Assembly: GCA_964422415.1 (NCBI GenBank)
Contig: CAYRBI010000002.1
Location: 55,730 to 119,729, forward strand
Direction: 5' to 3'
DNA length: 64,000 nucleotides
Source of the DNA: OLB16 sp964422415
Lineage (GTDB): Bacteria > Hinthialibacterota > Hinthialibacteria > OLB16
Below are positions 51,600 through 61,047 of this stretch, piece after piece. The number at the start of each line of letters is the position of its first letter. Position 1 is the first letter of the stretch. Made by a program: the position numbers and the translations under genes. Under the pieces are notes generated by a model that saw only the letters and a list, made by a program, of their open reading frames with translations, searched no databases and was not told the origin of the DNA.

Positions 51600-53090
51600 T
51601 TACGGATGTCCCTTGAAGCCAGCGATCTCCTTTTTCAACTGATCCAGATAAAAGTGGCCATGGGTCTTGGAAGGTTCCACATCCTTGCTGACCTCGGCGC
51701 TGGGTTGTTCGCTGAGAACCCATTCATTCCAGGAGACGACCATGGCGAATTTGGGCCCAATCTCACAGGCTCGCGCCCATTGTGAACGGAAGGTCTCTCC
51801 ATTCTTCCGCGGGGCCTCGGGGATATACCCGGCTTCTCCAGGTTCGGCCTGACGCCGTTGACTGGCGGTGACCACCATGGATTCCGGATACCCGTCATGG
51901 ACCGGATAAGTCTGGAGTCCACGATCCTCCCAGGACCAGTAACCATACTTGCTCACCAGACAGGGAGTTCTCAGATTCCCCTGCTCGGTCACATACCCTG
52001 TCATCCACCGTACCGTAAAACGGTCATCATTCCACCGCGGGACACCCTCTTGCCAGGGGGAGGGGGTGTTCACATAGACCACGAGAAGCGGTTTCCCCAG
52101 GTAGTCCTGGAGGAGCGGACGGTAGACCGGATTGGATACATAATCCCGGTAAACCTGATCCGCTTTCTTCTGGAGACGGCCATCAGTGGCGGCTTCGGGG
52201 GCACCGGTCACTCCCAGGAAGATGCTGATCTTGGGGTGCTTGGGTAGTTTGGCGTACTCCTCGAAGATGACCTTGACACTGCCCTCGATCATGTCGAATA
52301 CAGGATTCGGGGTTTCTCCGGGGGTGTAGGTCACATTGTTGGACCAGTCGATCCAGATAAAATCCACACCTGCATCCGCAAGCCACTCCGCATGTTGGCG
52401 GATCACGGCCCGGTCATCGGATTGATAAAAACCCAACTCCGGCTCTCCCCACACATGATGCCAGGGGAGCTGGTGATGCCAGGTGGTATAGGCGATCCCC
52501 ACCAACCGCTCCAAGGCGGGAACCGGCTTGGCCAAAAGATTTTCGTATTCCTTCACCGCGTCAAACAATCCTTCGTTCGCATGTGAGGTTTTCGCCAGTT
52601 CCAGCCAGTCTAACGCTTCCTTCTCGCTCCAGCCCTCCATTTTCCGGAGCAGGATAGCTATCGCGGCTGGTCCCGGATTTGTTCCTGTTGTGCAGTGGAT
52701 ATAGACAGGCTTGGTAGTGGAGGCCACCGCTTCAGTGATCGCTTGGATCTGCTTGGGTTGTACCCGTTTACGGTTGATCGGAATGTGCAGATAAGTGAAT
52801 CCCATCCGTTTGGCTGTCTCGAAATCAGGTGTGGCATCCTCGACACTGATAAGATCAGTGATCCCGAGTTCCTTGAGGGATTGGAAAGATACCTCCCCCT
52901 TGGGACGCGATCCGCTGTAGAACCTTGTTCCCACCCGGTAGAGTTTGGAGAGCCCTTCCTTGGAGATATGCTCGATGGTGTGGCTCGCGCACTTGACTGG
53001 GGCCGCTCCCTCCTGGGCCGATACGGACAGGCAGACGCTCATCACCACACATGCCGCCAACATCACTCCGGCCGGTTGAATCCACTTCAT
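51600..53090 (-). CDS. Secreted fusion: dual-specificity-phosphatase-like domain plus GH99-like domain
   Basis: The protein has 496 residues and a signal peptide (VMLAACVVMSVCLSVSA). Residues about 45-165 follow a DSP/PTP-like fold (FYSGSRPKGEVSFQSLKELG, TYLHIPINRKRV). The P-loop reads HCTTGTNPG (His132, Cys133), so the catalytic Arg of HCx5R is Pro139. Residues about 195-495 resemble the GH99/GH71-like domain (VGIAYTTWHHQLPW, DFIWIDWSNNVTYT, VVSWNEWVLSEQPS). The phosphatase part may bind rather than catalyse. The start overlaps the upstream stop (ATGA), so it is coupled to the TPR-peptidase gene. Confidence 0.75.
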   Translation of the reverse strand: MKWIQPAGVMLAACVVMSVCLSVSAQEGAAPVKCASHTIEHISKEGLSKLYRVGTRFYSGSRPKGEVSFQSLKELGITDLISVEDATPDFETAKRMGFTYLHIPINRKRVQPKQIQAITEAVASTTKPVYIHCTTGTNPGPAAIAILLRKMEGWSEKEALDWLELAKTSHANEGLFDAVKEYENLLAKPVPALERLVGIAYTTWHHQLPWHHVWGEPELGFYQSDDRAVIRQHAEWLADAGVDFIWIDWSNNVTYTPGETPNPVFDMIEGSVKVIFEEYAKLPKHPKISIFLGVTGAPEAATDGRLQKKADQVYRDYVSNPVYRPLLQDYLGKPLLVVYVNTPSPWQEGVPRWNDDRFTVRWMTGYVTEQGNLRTPCLVSKYGYWSWEDRGLQTYPVHDGYPESMVVTASQRRQAEPGEAGYIPEAPRKNGETFRSQWARACEIGPKFAMVVSWNEWVLSEQPSAEVSKDVEPSKTHGHFYLDQLKKEIAGFKGHP

Positions 53091-54844
53091 TGAGTTATCT
53101 CCTTCATCCACCGTTGTTCAAGATCCTCAAGGCTCTTCTTGTAAGCCTTTTGAATAGCATCTTCGGTGGATTCACCCTCGCCAATGGCCGAGATCAGGGC
53201 GCGGATACGTGACCAACCGCCTTGTTTATCGATCAGATAGTGAACGAACAGATAGGACTCGACATAGAGCTGCCCCGCCAGTGTGGAATCGCTGATGCCG
53301 GCAAACTCCCCGCCGAGATTGGAGGGCATGGGTAAGCGTCCACTGTTCAAAGAGGCAATGACTGAATCATGGATGGCCGGCTGGTCTGGATCCTGTCCGG
53401 CGGCGTTCTGCGCCAATCCTTCATGCAGCCAGACCGGAATCTTCGCCGGCGCAGTCCGGTTGTGCAGAAGGGCATGGGTGTACTCATGGAAAACCAGTTC
53501 ACGCAGTTTGTCTTTTGCGTTGACAAGATCCTCTTCGGAGAAGCCAGCGATGGGCAGACGGATCTTGCCATCATAGGCCCCACCCGCCCAACTGTGTAAA
53601 CCCAGGATCTGTTGGAACTGGCCAGCACTGTAGATCACCACGGGGATGGTCCCTTCTGGACGCAGAGAGAACTTCCCGATCATCTCCCGTTGGGCATCGG
53701 CCAACAGACGGCGTGTCTCCCGGGCCACATGACGCACCTCGCCACCCTCGAAGGAAATCTTGAAAACCCCCTTGTCTTGCGTCTCGAAATCTCCCGCCTC
53801 CTGAATCTCCTTTTGGACCTTTGCAATCAACTCGGCCAGCTCGGCTTGGGGAGCTCCCTGGTAGGCGCGTTGAAAAAAATCCAAGGCGGTCTCCAGGTCG
53901 TAGTCTTGATAAGCCAGCTGCCCGAGTTGGTAAAGCGCCATGGATTGCCCGGGATCCTGTTCGAGCGCTTTCTCCAGCAGTCCTTGACGGCGGCGCGCCT
54001 CGGAGCCGGGCATTGCCATGGCCTGGTCCACATACAGGGCCGCCAAGGCTAGACGTATCTGCGCCGTAAGGCCCTCATCACCAGCTCCCCCGGCCAGATC
54101 CCGAGCCTCGGTGAGCTTCTTCTCGCTGGAGGCATAACTCCCCGCCAGACGTTGCTGGTTGCCATTCCCCGCTACGGCGAAAGCTAGGTTTTGCTGGACC
54201 GTGGTTTCAGCAGGAAGCAACTGCCGGGCCTTGCGCAGGACCTCCTCGGCGGTGGCATAATTCTTCTTACCAGCCTCCTGAACTCCCTTCTCGTTATAAA
54301 GAATACCCAGCAACTGGTTGCGTTCGATGGAGGACAACTTCTGGGCATCCGGGCTTTCTTGAACCAGGCGCAATTTCTCTTCGATCGAGAGTTTCTCGAA
54401 AGCTGGGCCGAAGGGATTCGGAATCGAGAGTGGTTCCGATGTGGGTTGATATTCCAGATCCTCGGCTTTGTTTCCGAGCGGTGGCGGCGTGCTATTGGTA
54501 TAGCTGCCCACTAAAACAACCTCGGTGCGTTTGCCCATCTCCAGCGGGAGGGTTCCCCGCTGTTGACTGCCACCAACATGGAGACGGTACTGGTACATTG
54601 TTCCCACGGGGGGAGTGAATACCGCCGAGGCGTCCTTAACCAGGGTTGCGGTTTTCAAATAACCCTTCCCGACACAGATGAAACGAACCTCGCCATCCAC
54701 ACGTGAGACGACGGTGATGACCGGCGGTCCAGTTACCTCTAAAGGGACCAGAGCGGTGGTGACCTCCACCTCCGCATATGCTCCCGTGGCCAGGAAAAGT
54801 GCGGTCATATGAACCAGTTGAAGGAAGAGCTGGCGTAGATTCAT
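53087..54844 (-). CDS. Exported TPR protein with peptidase MA-like gluzincin domain
   Basis: A 585-residue protein with a signal peptide (LVHMTALFLATGAYA). A beta-rich N-terminal region (VVSRVDGEVRFICVGKGYLK) is followed by TPR-like helices about residues 160-350 (LLGILYNEKGVQEAGKKNYA, ALYQLGQLAYQDYDLETALD). The C-terminal peptidase domain has HEYTH (His453, Glu454, His457) and the downstream Glu in PVWLHEGLAQ. The zinc-protease motif is intact; substrate unknown. An ATG six codons upstream is an alternative start. It lies 23 nt after glmS. Confidence 0.8.
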   Translation of the reverse strand: MNLRQLFLQLVHMTALFLATGAYAEVEVTTALVPLEVTGPPVITVVSRVDGEVRFICVGKGYLKTATLVKDASAVFTPPVGTMYQYRLHVGGSQQRGTLPLEMGKRTEVVLVGSYTNSTPPPLGNKAEDLEYQPTSEPLSIPNPFGPAFEKLSIEEKLRLVQESPDAQKLSSIERNQLLGILYNEKGVQEAGKKNYATAEEVLRKARQLLPAETTVQQNLAFAVAGNGNQQRLAGSYASSEKKLTEARDLAGGAGDEGLTAQIRLALAALYVDQAMAMPGSEARRRQGLLEKALEQDPGQSMALYQLGQLAYQDYDLETALDFFQRAYQGAPQAELAELIAKVQKEIQEAGDFETQDKGVFKISFEGGEVRHVARETRRLLADAQREMIGKFSLRPEGTIPVVIYSAGQFQQILGLHSWAGGAYDGKIRLPIAGFSEEDLVNAKDKLRELVFHEYTHALLHNRTAPAKIPVWLHEGLAQNAAGQDPDQPAIHDSVIASLNSGRLPMPSNLGGEFAGISDSTLAGQLYVESYLFVHYLIDKQGGWSRIRALISAIGEGESTEDAIQKAYKKSLEDLEQRWMKEITQ

Positions 54845-54867
54845 GGTACCCACATGGTACATGCCCT

Positions 54868-56739
54868 TTACTCAACCGTCACGCTCTTAGCAAGATTTCT
54901 GGGTTTGTCCACATTACACCCGCGCGCTACCGCGGCGTGATAGGCCAGGAGCTGGAGTGGCACCACGCTCAAGAGCGGTTGGAGTGGTTCCAGGGTATCC
55001 GGCACCTCGATCACATGATCGGAGTAATGATGGATTTGGGTATCTCCCTCGGTGGCCACGGCAATGACTTGTCCGCCACGCGCACGGACCTCCTCGATGT
55101 TGCTGATAACCTTGCCATACTGCACTCCCTGGGTAGCGATAAAGACCACCGGCATCCCCTCCTTGATAAGAGCGATGGGGCCATGCTTCATCTCCGCCGC
55201 GGGCATTCCCTCGGCATGAATGTAGCTGATCTCCTTGAGTTTAAGCGCGCCCTCGAGCGCCACCGGGTAGTGGTAACCACGCCCCAAGAAGAGCCAGTTC
55301 TCACGGTCACAGAAACGGCGCGCGATTATCTCAATCTGACTGGTCTGTTCCAGCACCTGGCGCATCTGCCCGGGGATATCGCACAATCCCTCGATCAGCG
55401 CCTCGCATTGCGCCTGGCTCATGTATTTCCGTCTTCCCAGGAAGATGGCCAACATCATCAGCACCGTGATCTGGCAGGTGAAGGCCTTGGTGCTCGCCAC
55501 CCCAATCTCAGGTCCAGCATGGAGATACACGCCTGCATCGGTCTCCCGCGCGATGGTGCTACCGACCACATTCACCACCCCTAGCGCCAGGGCCCCCTTC
55601 TCGCGGGCCTCGCGTAACGCCGCGAGTGTGTCGGCGGTCTCTCCGGATTGGCTGATGGCGATGATCACCGAGCCCTCCTCGACCAGTGGATTCCGGTAAC
55701 GGAACTCCGAGGCATAGGCGCATTCCGCCGGAATCTTGGCCAAGTCCTCGAACAAATAATCTCCCACCAGGCCGGCGTGCCAGGCGGTTCCCTGGCCGGT
55801 GAGGATGAAACGCCGTGCGCGCGCCAGGTCACGCGCGTGTTGGGCGATCCCACCTAATACCACCTGTCCCTCGCGGCGGCGGGCCCGGCCCCTCATGCAA
55901 TTCTCGATGGCGCGTGGCTGCTCGAAAATTTCCTTGAGCATGAAGTGGGGATAGCCCCCGAGCTCATACTCCTCCAACTTGTTGTCCAACTGGGAGATCA
56001 CCGGATCGATGGCCACATTATCGATCGTGGTGGTGCGGAAAGAATCCGGACACAACACCGCCATCTCATTGTCATTGAGGAAGATGACCCGCGAGGTGTG
56101 TTCGACAATCGCTCCGGCATCGGAGGCGACCACATACTCCTCCTGGCCAACCCCGATAATGAGCGGGCTGCCTCTACGCGCCACCACCAGAGTATCGGGC
56201 TCCTCGCGGCACATTACCGCGATCCCATAGGTTCCCTCCACTTCATGGAGAGCAGCCCGGACCGCCTGCTGGAGGGGCGATCCACTTGCGCAGCTCCCTC
56301 CACTCTCCTTGATCTGGCTGTAAAGATGGCCAATCAATACGGCCAGTACCTCGGTGTCGGTCTGGCTGGTGAAAGAGTGTCCTTGCTCGCTCAGGAGCTC
56401 CTTGAGTGCCTGATAATTTTCGATGATGCCATTGTGAACCAAGGCGATACGGCCCTGGTCATCCAGATGGGGATGGGCATTGGCGACAGTGGGCGCGCCA
56501 TGCGTTGCCCAGCGTGTATGCGCGATACCGGTATGAGCCACAGGGATACTGCCCCCTGCTTGCAGGGTCTCCTCCAACACGCTGATTCTCCCCACTGCCC
56601 GGCGCACATACATCTCACCCGTGGAATCGATGACCGCGATGCCCGCCGAATCATATCCCCGGTATTCCAAACGCTTGAGCCCCTCGATCAGTACAGGCTG
56701 AGCCGCCCGGCGCCCAATGTAGGCGATTATCCCACACAT
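54868..56739 (-). CDS. glmS: Glutamine--fructose-6-phosphate aminotransferase (isomerizing)
   Basis: Makes glucosamine 6-phosphate, the entry to amino-sugar, peptidoglycan and lipid A synthesis. The 623 residues start MCGIIAYIGRRAAQPVLIEG, so Cys2 is the glutaminase nucleophile. GLKRLEYRGYDSAGIAV and HTRWATHGAPTVANAHPH follow. Two SIS domains lie about 290-430 (AISQSGETADTLAALREARE) and 460-600, ending NVDKPRNLAKSVTVE. No glmS ribozyme was recognised upstream. It leads the operon that continues into the TPR-peptidase and GH99-like genes. Confidence 0.96.
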   Translation of the reverse strand: MCGIIAYIGRRAAQPVLIEGLKRLEYRGYDSAGIAVIDSTGEMYVRRAVGRISVLEETLQAGGSIPVAHTGIAHTRWATHGAPTVANAHPHLDDQGRIALVHNGIIENYQALKELLSEQGHSFTSQTDTEVLAVLIGHLYSQIKESGGSCASGSPLQQAVRAALHEVEGTYGIAVMCREEPDTLVVARRGSPLIIGVGQEEYVVASDAGAIVEHTSRVIFLNDNEMAVLCPDSFRTTTIDNVAIDPVISQLDNKLEEYELGGYPHFMLKEIFEQPRAIENCMRGRARRREGQVVLGGIAQHARDLARARRFILTGQGTAWHAGLVGDYLFEDLAKIPAECAYASEFRYRNPLVEEGSVIIAISQSGETADTLAALREAREKGALALGVVNVVGSTIARETDAGVYLHAGPEIGVASTKAFTCQITVLMMLAIFLGRRKYMSQAQCEALIEGLCDIPGQMRQVLEQTSQIEIIARRFCDRENWLFLGRGYHYPVALEGALKLKEISYIHAEGMPAAEMKHGPIALIKEGMPVVFIATQGVQYGKVISNIEEVRARGGQVIAVATEGDTQIHHYSDHVIEVPDTLEPLQPLLSVVPLQLLAYHAAVARGCNVDKPRNLAKSVTVE

Positions 56740-57366
56740 ATTGGCCTCCCCTTATCACTCGATTCCAGCCATAAACAAATACACTCAACGTTCCTGGAGG
56801 GTATGAAGTCATGTACCTTCACTGAGAGTAACTTGTGGGGGTGGGCTAGCCAAGTGGCGCAGGTCCTGATTACCGGAGGCCCCATCAAGGAAAGGAGGCC
56901 CAGTTCTCGAGGGGGGAGAACTGGGCCCCAGTGAGAGGAGAACCCGGCTCACATATGGATCCCGTAGAATCCTTCAAGCCAGAGACTCCTTATCAGGCTA
57001 ATTGTCTTTATTGTTGATCCGCTTGACTCCAGTGCGAGGTATCTCAGCACCAGAAACACCCTCAGCGTGAGAACAACATACCGCTCTTCATGTATTATGT
57101 CAAGCTATCTTATTCAAATTATATAAAATCAGATGGTTATGATATTTACAAAGACCTGAAGGAATTTTTTTATTCGCAGGAAGAGACAGAAACATCAGAG
57201 AGACACTGAAAAACAACCAAAACTGGTGGCCGGAGTCCAACTCTTAGGTTGTCTGAGCACGCCAAAGCGCACAGATATTGGACACCATACAGGTTGATTG
57301 AACTCCCAACGCTGAGCCTTTTATATACACTGGGGTCATTGCTAGTTCAGGCAAGGAGCAGAGTGA
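56740..57366. other. Divergent glmS-asnB intergenic region with hairpin, AT-rich tract and decayed family A repeats
   Basis: 56897-56927 is a perfect 12-bp hairpin, GGCCCAGTTCTC/GAGAACTGGGCC, in the glmS leader. 57055-57083 is a decayed family A copy (CAGCGTGAGAACAACATACC). 57100-57210 is markedly AT-rich. 57233-57303 holds further degenerate repeat pieces (TCCAACTCTTAGGTTGTC, GGTTGATTGAACTCCCAACG). No gene was found. Confidence 0.6.
57298..57326 (+). promoter_or_regulatory. Candidate asnB promoter with repeat-derived -35 box
   Basis: TTGAAC (57298-57303), 17-nt spacer, TTATAT (57321-57326), 40 nt before the GTG start. The -35 lies in a degenerate family A end (TTGAACTCCCAACG). Confidence 0.5.
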
Positions 57367-59235
57367 GTGTGCGGCATTGCCGGTATCGCTGGTTTTGAGG
57401 ATGAGGATCTCCTGCGGCGGATGACCGCGCGGCTGTGCCACCGGGGGCCGGATGGAGAGGGCTTCCATTTCGAGAAGGAGGCCTCGCTCGGTCACAGGCG
57501 TCTGGCGATCATCGATCTTCTGGGTGGAGCGCAGCCGATGGCCACCCGGGATGGCTTGGTGTGGGTCACCTTCAATGGACAGATCTACAACTACCAGAGC
57601 CTTGTTCAGGAACTCGCCTCTGAGTATCCCTTCCAAACCCACTGCGATACTGAAGTCCTGCCAGTCCTCTACCAACGTGAAGGCCCGGCAATGCTCAAAC
57701 GGCTGCGGGGGATGTTCGCTTTCTCCATCTGGGACAGCCATGCGAAGCGGCTCTTTTTGGCGCGCGACCGGATCGGGGTCAAGCCACTCTATTACGCCCA
57801 GACCGGTCAGCAGCTGTTGTTCGCCTCAGAACCCAAGGCACTGCTACTCCATCCCGGGGTGGACCGGAGCATCGATCCAGTAGCCTTGGACGCATACCTC
57901 TCATTACTGTATGTCCCCCCACCCTACTCGATCTTTCGTGGAATCCGCCAGCTCCCCCCAGGCCATACCCTGACTTGGCAGGCGGGAGAGGTCCATATCG
58001 AGAAGTACTGGGATATCGAGCCAGCTCCCGAAGAGAACCGGACCAGCCAGGAGTGGGCGGAGGAGATCGCGCCCATCCTCATGGATTCGATCCGGATGCG
58101 GATGATGAGCGATGTCCCCCTGGGTGCGTTCCTGTCGGGCGGAATTGACTCCTCCACTATCGTCTCAGTCCTCGCGGAGAATTCCACTCAGCCAGTCGAG
58201 ACCTTCTGCATCGGTTTCGGTCCGGAGGGAGCCGCTTATGAGGAGCGTCCGGTGGCCAAGCGGGTGGCCCAATTCTTCCATACCCACCACCATGAGATCG
58301 AGGTGCGGGTGGATATCGCGGCGGGCCTCGAGGAGCTCGTGCGGGGCTTTGATGAGCCTTTCGGAAATCCCACCGCGATGCTGACCAGCGCGCTTGCGAA
58401 ATTCACACGCCAGTTTGTCACTGTTTCACTTTCCGGCGATGGGGGTGACGAACTCTTCGGGGGTTACCCCCGTTACCGTGGACTGCTCTGGGCGGATCTC
58501 CTGGCCAGAATCCCCTGCCCCATTCGCCACCTTACTCAAAGATGGGCCGGAGCAAGGGAGACCTCCACCGCCCGTAATTATCGCCGCTGGTTGCGCGAAC
58601 TGCTCGAGGGGGCACAGCTAAGCCCCACTGAGTGTTATGCCCGCTGGATGAGCTATGCAGCTCCAACAGAGAGAGATCAGCTGCTCTCGGATGGGGTCCG
58701 CCAGGAACTCGGAAATGACCGGATCGATCCGGTGACCGGATTCTTCTCACAACCCACACAAGGCGGCCCTGCTGCACGCGCGGTATATGCTGATCTGCAT
58801 GGCTTCCTCCCGGAAAATGTGTTGCGGTATGCCGACCGCATGAGTATGGCGCACAGTCTGGAGGTGCGGGTGCCCTTCACCGATCATGTCCTGGTGGAGG
58901 CTCTTGCACGCGTTCCCAGTCCCCAGCACATCAGCCGGATGGCTTCCAAACGGCTGTTACGGCGGATCATGAAGGGGAGACTTCCGGAAGAGGTCCTCCG
59001 CCGCAAGAAGCTCGGTTTTAATCCCCCCATGGGAACCTGGCTTCAAGAGGACTCCAAGGGATTGATCCCGGAATGGCTCAATCTCAGCCAGATCCGCAAA
59101 CGGGGGTTGTTGAACCCCGAGGAGGTCTCACGCTTAATCGGTGAGCACCAGAGCCGTTTCCGCGATCATGGGCTACGGCTGTGGTCATTGATTGTCCTCG
59201 AAGCCTGGATGAAGATGTATGTGGACCAACCATAA
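57367..59235 (+). CDS. asnB: Asparagine synthetase (glutamine-hydrolysing)
   Basis: The 622-residue enzyme amidates aspartate using glutamine and ATP. It starts at GTG with CGIAGIAGF, putting the glutaminase Cys at position 2; AAGGAG lies about 9 nt upstream. CHRGPDGEGFHFEKEASLGH follows (in standard order). The synthetase domain has the PP-loop LSGGIDSSTIVS near residue 257 and SLSGDGGDELFGGYPRY, and PFTDHVLVE near the end. AsnB-like paralogs can also act in exopolysaccharide or peptide modification. A protease and pspF follow after 17 and 14 nt. Confidence 0.9.
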   Translation: MCGIAGIAGFEDEDLLRRMTARLCHRGPDGEGFHFEKEASLGHRRLAIIDLLGGAQPMATRDGLVWVTFNGQIYNYQSLVQELASEYPFQTHCDTEVLPVLYQREGPAMLKRLRGMFAFSIWDSHAKRLFLARDRIGVKPLYYAQTGQQLLFASEPKALLLHPGVDRSIDPVALDAYLSLLYVPPPYSIFRGIRQLPPGHTLTWQAGEVHIEKYWDIEPAPEENRTSQEWAEEIAPILMDSIRMRMMSDVPLGAFLSGGIDSSTIVSVLAENSTQPVETFCIGFGPEGAAYEERPVAKRVAQFFHTHHHEIEVRVDIAAGLEELVRGFDEPFGNPTAMLTSALAKFTRQFVTVSLSGDGGDELFGGYPRYRGLLWADLLARIPCPIRHLTQRWAGARETSTARNYRRWLRELLEGAQLSPTECYARWMSYAAPTERDQLLSDGVRQELGNDRIDPVTGFFSQPTQGGPAARAVYADLHGFLPENVLRYADRMSMAHSLEVRVPFTDHVLVEALARVPSPQHISRMASKRLLRRIMKGRLPEEVLRRKKLGFNPPMGTWLQEDSKGLIPEWLNLSQIRKRGLLNPEEVSRLIGEHQSRFRDHGLRLWSLIVLEAWMKMYVDQP

Positions 59236-59252
59236 ATCCTGGGAGGGCCGGT

Positions 59253-59636
59253 ATGGGACTCACAACAGTGGATCTGCTCATCAAAAAGACACATGAGCAT
59301 GAGGAATCCAGGAGAGTCACTTTCCTGGTCGATTCGGGTGCGGTCTATTCCGTGGTCCAGCGAGAGATACTGGAATCACTGGAAATTCATCCTCACCGCC
59401 GGCGGGTCTTCTACCTGGCGAATGGAGAGGGAATCGACCGGGAAATCGGTGATGCCTACTTCGAGTTCCGTGGAGTGGGTGGAGCCGCCCCGGTTGTCTT
59501 TGGCGAGGAGGGTGATAGCAACCTGCTGGGAGCCACCACACTGGAGTCCCTGGAACTAGTTTTGAACCCCTTCCAACGGGAGCTCCGCCCTTTGGCTTTA
59601 TCACTGAAGTCTGCTAGGTTGTCTCGAAGTTTGTAG
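59253..59636 (+). CDS. Retropepsin-like (clan AA) aspartic protease
   Basis: A 127-residue single-domain protein. The active-site motif is FLVDSGAVYSVV with Asp27 (DSG type). The hydrophobic-hydrophobic-Gly motif is NLLGATTLESLELVLNP, as in bacterial retropepsin-like enzymes that act as homodimers. GGGAGG 6 nt upstream supports the ATG at 59253. The gene sits between asnB and pspF in one likely transcript. No target is known. Confidence 0.78.
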   Translation: MGLTTVDLLIKKTHEHEESRRVTFLVDSGAVYSVVQREILESLEIHPHRRRVFYLANGEGIDREIGDAYFEFRGVGGAAPVVFGEEGDSNLLGATTLESLELVLNPFQRELRPLALSLKSARLSRSL

Positions 59637-59650
59637 ATCCTACAGGTCTC

Positions 59651-60634
59651 ATGCTCGAACCATTTTCTGGCTTTATTGGCAGTGACGAAGGGGCCGCACC
59701 TTCTCCGGGTGTTGGAGAGTGTCCCGCATTTCTGGAGGTCATCCAGTTAGCGGACAAATTGGCGCGGGTACCGAGGCCAATTTTGATCCGTGGTGAGAGA
59801 GGAACCGGGAAGGAGCTCCTGGCCCGTTATCTTCACCGGACCAGCGGACGCGAGGGTCAGCCCTATGTGGTTCTCAATTGCGCGGCCTATAACGAGGAGC
59901 TCTTCACCGCCGAGATGCTCGGTCATGAAAAGGGGGCCTTCACCGGCGCGGTCGAGTCGCGCAAGGGGAAACTCGAGTTGGCACATGAGGGCAGCCTGTT
60001 CCTTGATGAGGTCGGCAACCTCTCACGTTCCGCTCAGGAAAAGCTCCTGCGGGTGATTGAGTACAAGGAGTTCGAGCGGGTTGGCGGGAACCGGACCATC
60101 GAAGTCAATGTAAGGGTTCTGGCGGCCACGAACGCCCCCTTGGAGGAGATGATGGAACGCGGGGAATTCCTGCGCGATCTGTATGACCGCCTCTCTTTCG
60201 CCGAGTTGCACCTTCCCCCCCTTCGCCGCCGCCGTGATGACATCCCCGCCCTTATCAACCACATCGTTGAAAGCCTTCACGATGAGATCCCCAACCTGGA
60301 GCGGAAGGAATTCTCCCCCGCCGCCATCCGTGAGATGCAGGTCTACCACTGGCCGGGAAACATCCGTCAACTGAAGAATGTGGTCGAACGTCTCTATATC
60401 TCCGATGAGGATCGCATCATCCAAGCCTCGGAGCTGCCCCTGGAAATCACCGCTGTGGAACCCCTGGGCGGCACCTTCGAGGAGCGGGTGACTGCATTCG
60501 AAAAATCACTCCTGCTCAATGCCCTCAAGGATGCCTTTGGTAATCAACGCGAGGCTGCACATCATCTCGGTATGACTTACGACCAATTTCGTCACTATTA
60601 CCGCAAGTACAACCTCAGCGACCTCCTGGCGTGA
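59651..60634 (+). CDS. pspF: PspF-like sigma-54 transcription activator
   Basis: A 327-residue AAA+ activator without a receiver or other sensor domain, as in PspF. Walker A is GERGTGKE (48-55), the sigma-54 contact loop GHEKGAFTGA ends at residue 100, Walker B is GSLFLDEVGN, and the arginine-finger region includes LRDLYDRLSF. The C-terminal Fis-type HTH is GNQREAAHHLGMTYDQFRH. It lies 413 bp upstream of pspA, in the same direction, whereas in E. coli pspF is divergent. Confidence 0.88.
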   Translation: MLEPFSGFIGSDEGAAPSPGVGECPAFLEVIQLADKLARVPRPILIRGERGTGKELLARYLHRTSGREGQPYVVLNCAAYNEELFTAEMLGHEKGAFTGAVESRKGKLELAHEGSLFLDEVGNLSRSAQEKLLRVIEYKEFERVGGNRTIEVNVRVLAATNAPLEEMMERGEFLRDLYDRLSFAELHLPPLRRRRDDIPALINHIVESLHDEIPNLERKEFSPAAIREMQVYHWPGNIRQLKNVVERLYISDEDRIIQASELPLEITAVEPLGGTFEERVTAFEKSLLLNALKDAFGNQREAAHHLGMTYDQFRHYYRKYNLSDLLA

Positions 60635-61047
60635 TCCGCCAACCAGTTGGCGTCACCGGCCAACATCACCATTAAGAGTCCCTGAATTCCTTGGTTTTTC
60701 TCTTTGGTATGGTTCATGCGAAGACGGGTAGTGAAGCAGACCGAGTGGAGATGACCCCAGTCCACTCACGCAAGGGGGAAGAGAGTTGACAAGTCGGCAC
60801 CCGTTCGTTCCATCGAGGAAAACACGGGAAACTTAGGCGCTCTCTTCCCCCTGTTGCACCGGACCCGAAAACTGACCTTACCCTCCACCCCAACCCTCCC
60901 CCGCAAGGGGGGAGGGTTGGGGTGGGGGGGGCGGCCATAGAGAGAATCGAAAGGTCCGGGTGCGGGAGTGAAATAAGGACTCTCCCCAGTGAAGTTACCG
61001 GATATCCATCAAAAACGGTGGGACCGGAACATGATGGGAGGTGTATC
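60635..61047. other. pspF-pspA intergenic region
   Basis: 60704-60720 carries a weak sigma-54-like GG-N10-GC arrangement (TTGGTATGGTTCATGCG). 60885-60925 is a family B palindrome. GGGAGGTG at about 61036 is the pspA ribosome-binding site. No gene was found. Confidence 0.5.
60885..60925. repeat. Short family B palindrome upstream of pspA
   Basis: CCACCCCAACCCTCCCCC and GGGGGAGGGTTGGGGTGG form an 18-bp stem around a small GCAAG loop. It is the same arm as in 32694-32810 but lacks the nested family A core. Confidence 0.85.

Noticed and set aside
56836..56930. tRNA-like sequence (GGGCTAGCCAAGTGGCG)
   Set aside because: The D-arm-like piece is not followed by a matching anticodon arm or a T-loop, and no acceptor stem closes it.
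56740..57000. glmS ribozyme upstream of glmS
   Set aside because: The conserved core of the glmS ribozyme could not be found on the minus strand; only a simple 12-bp hairpin is present.
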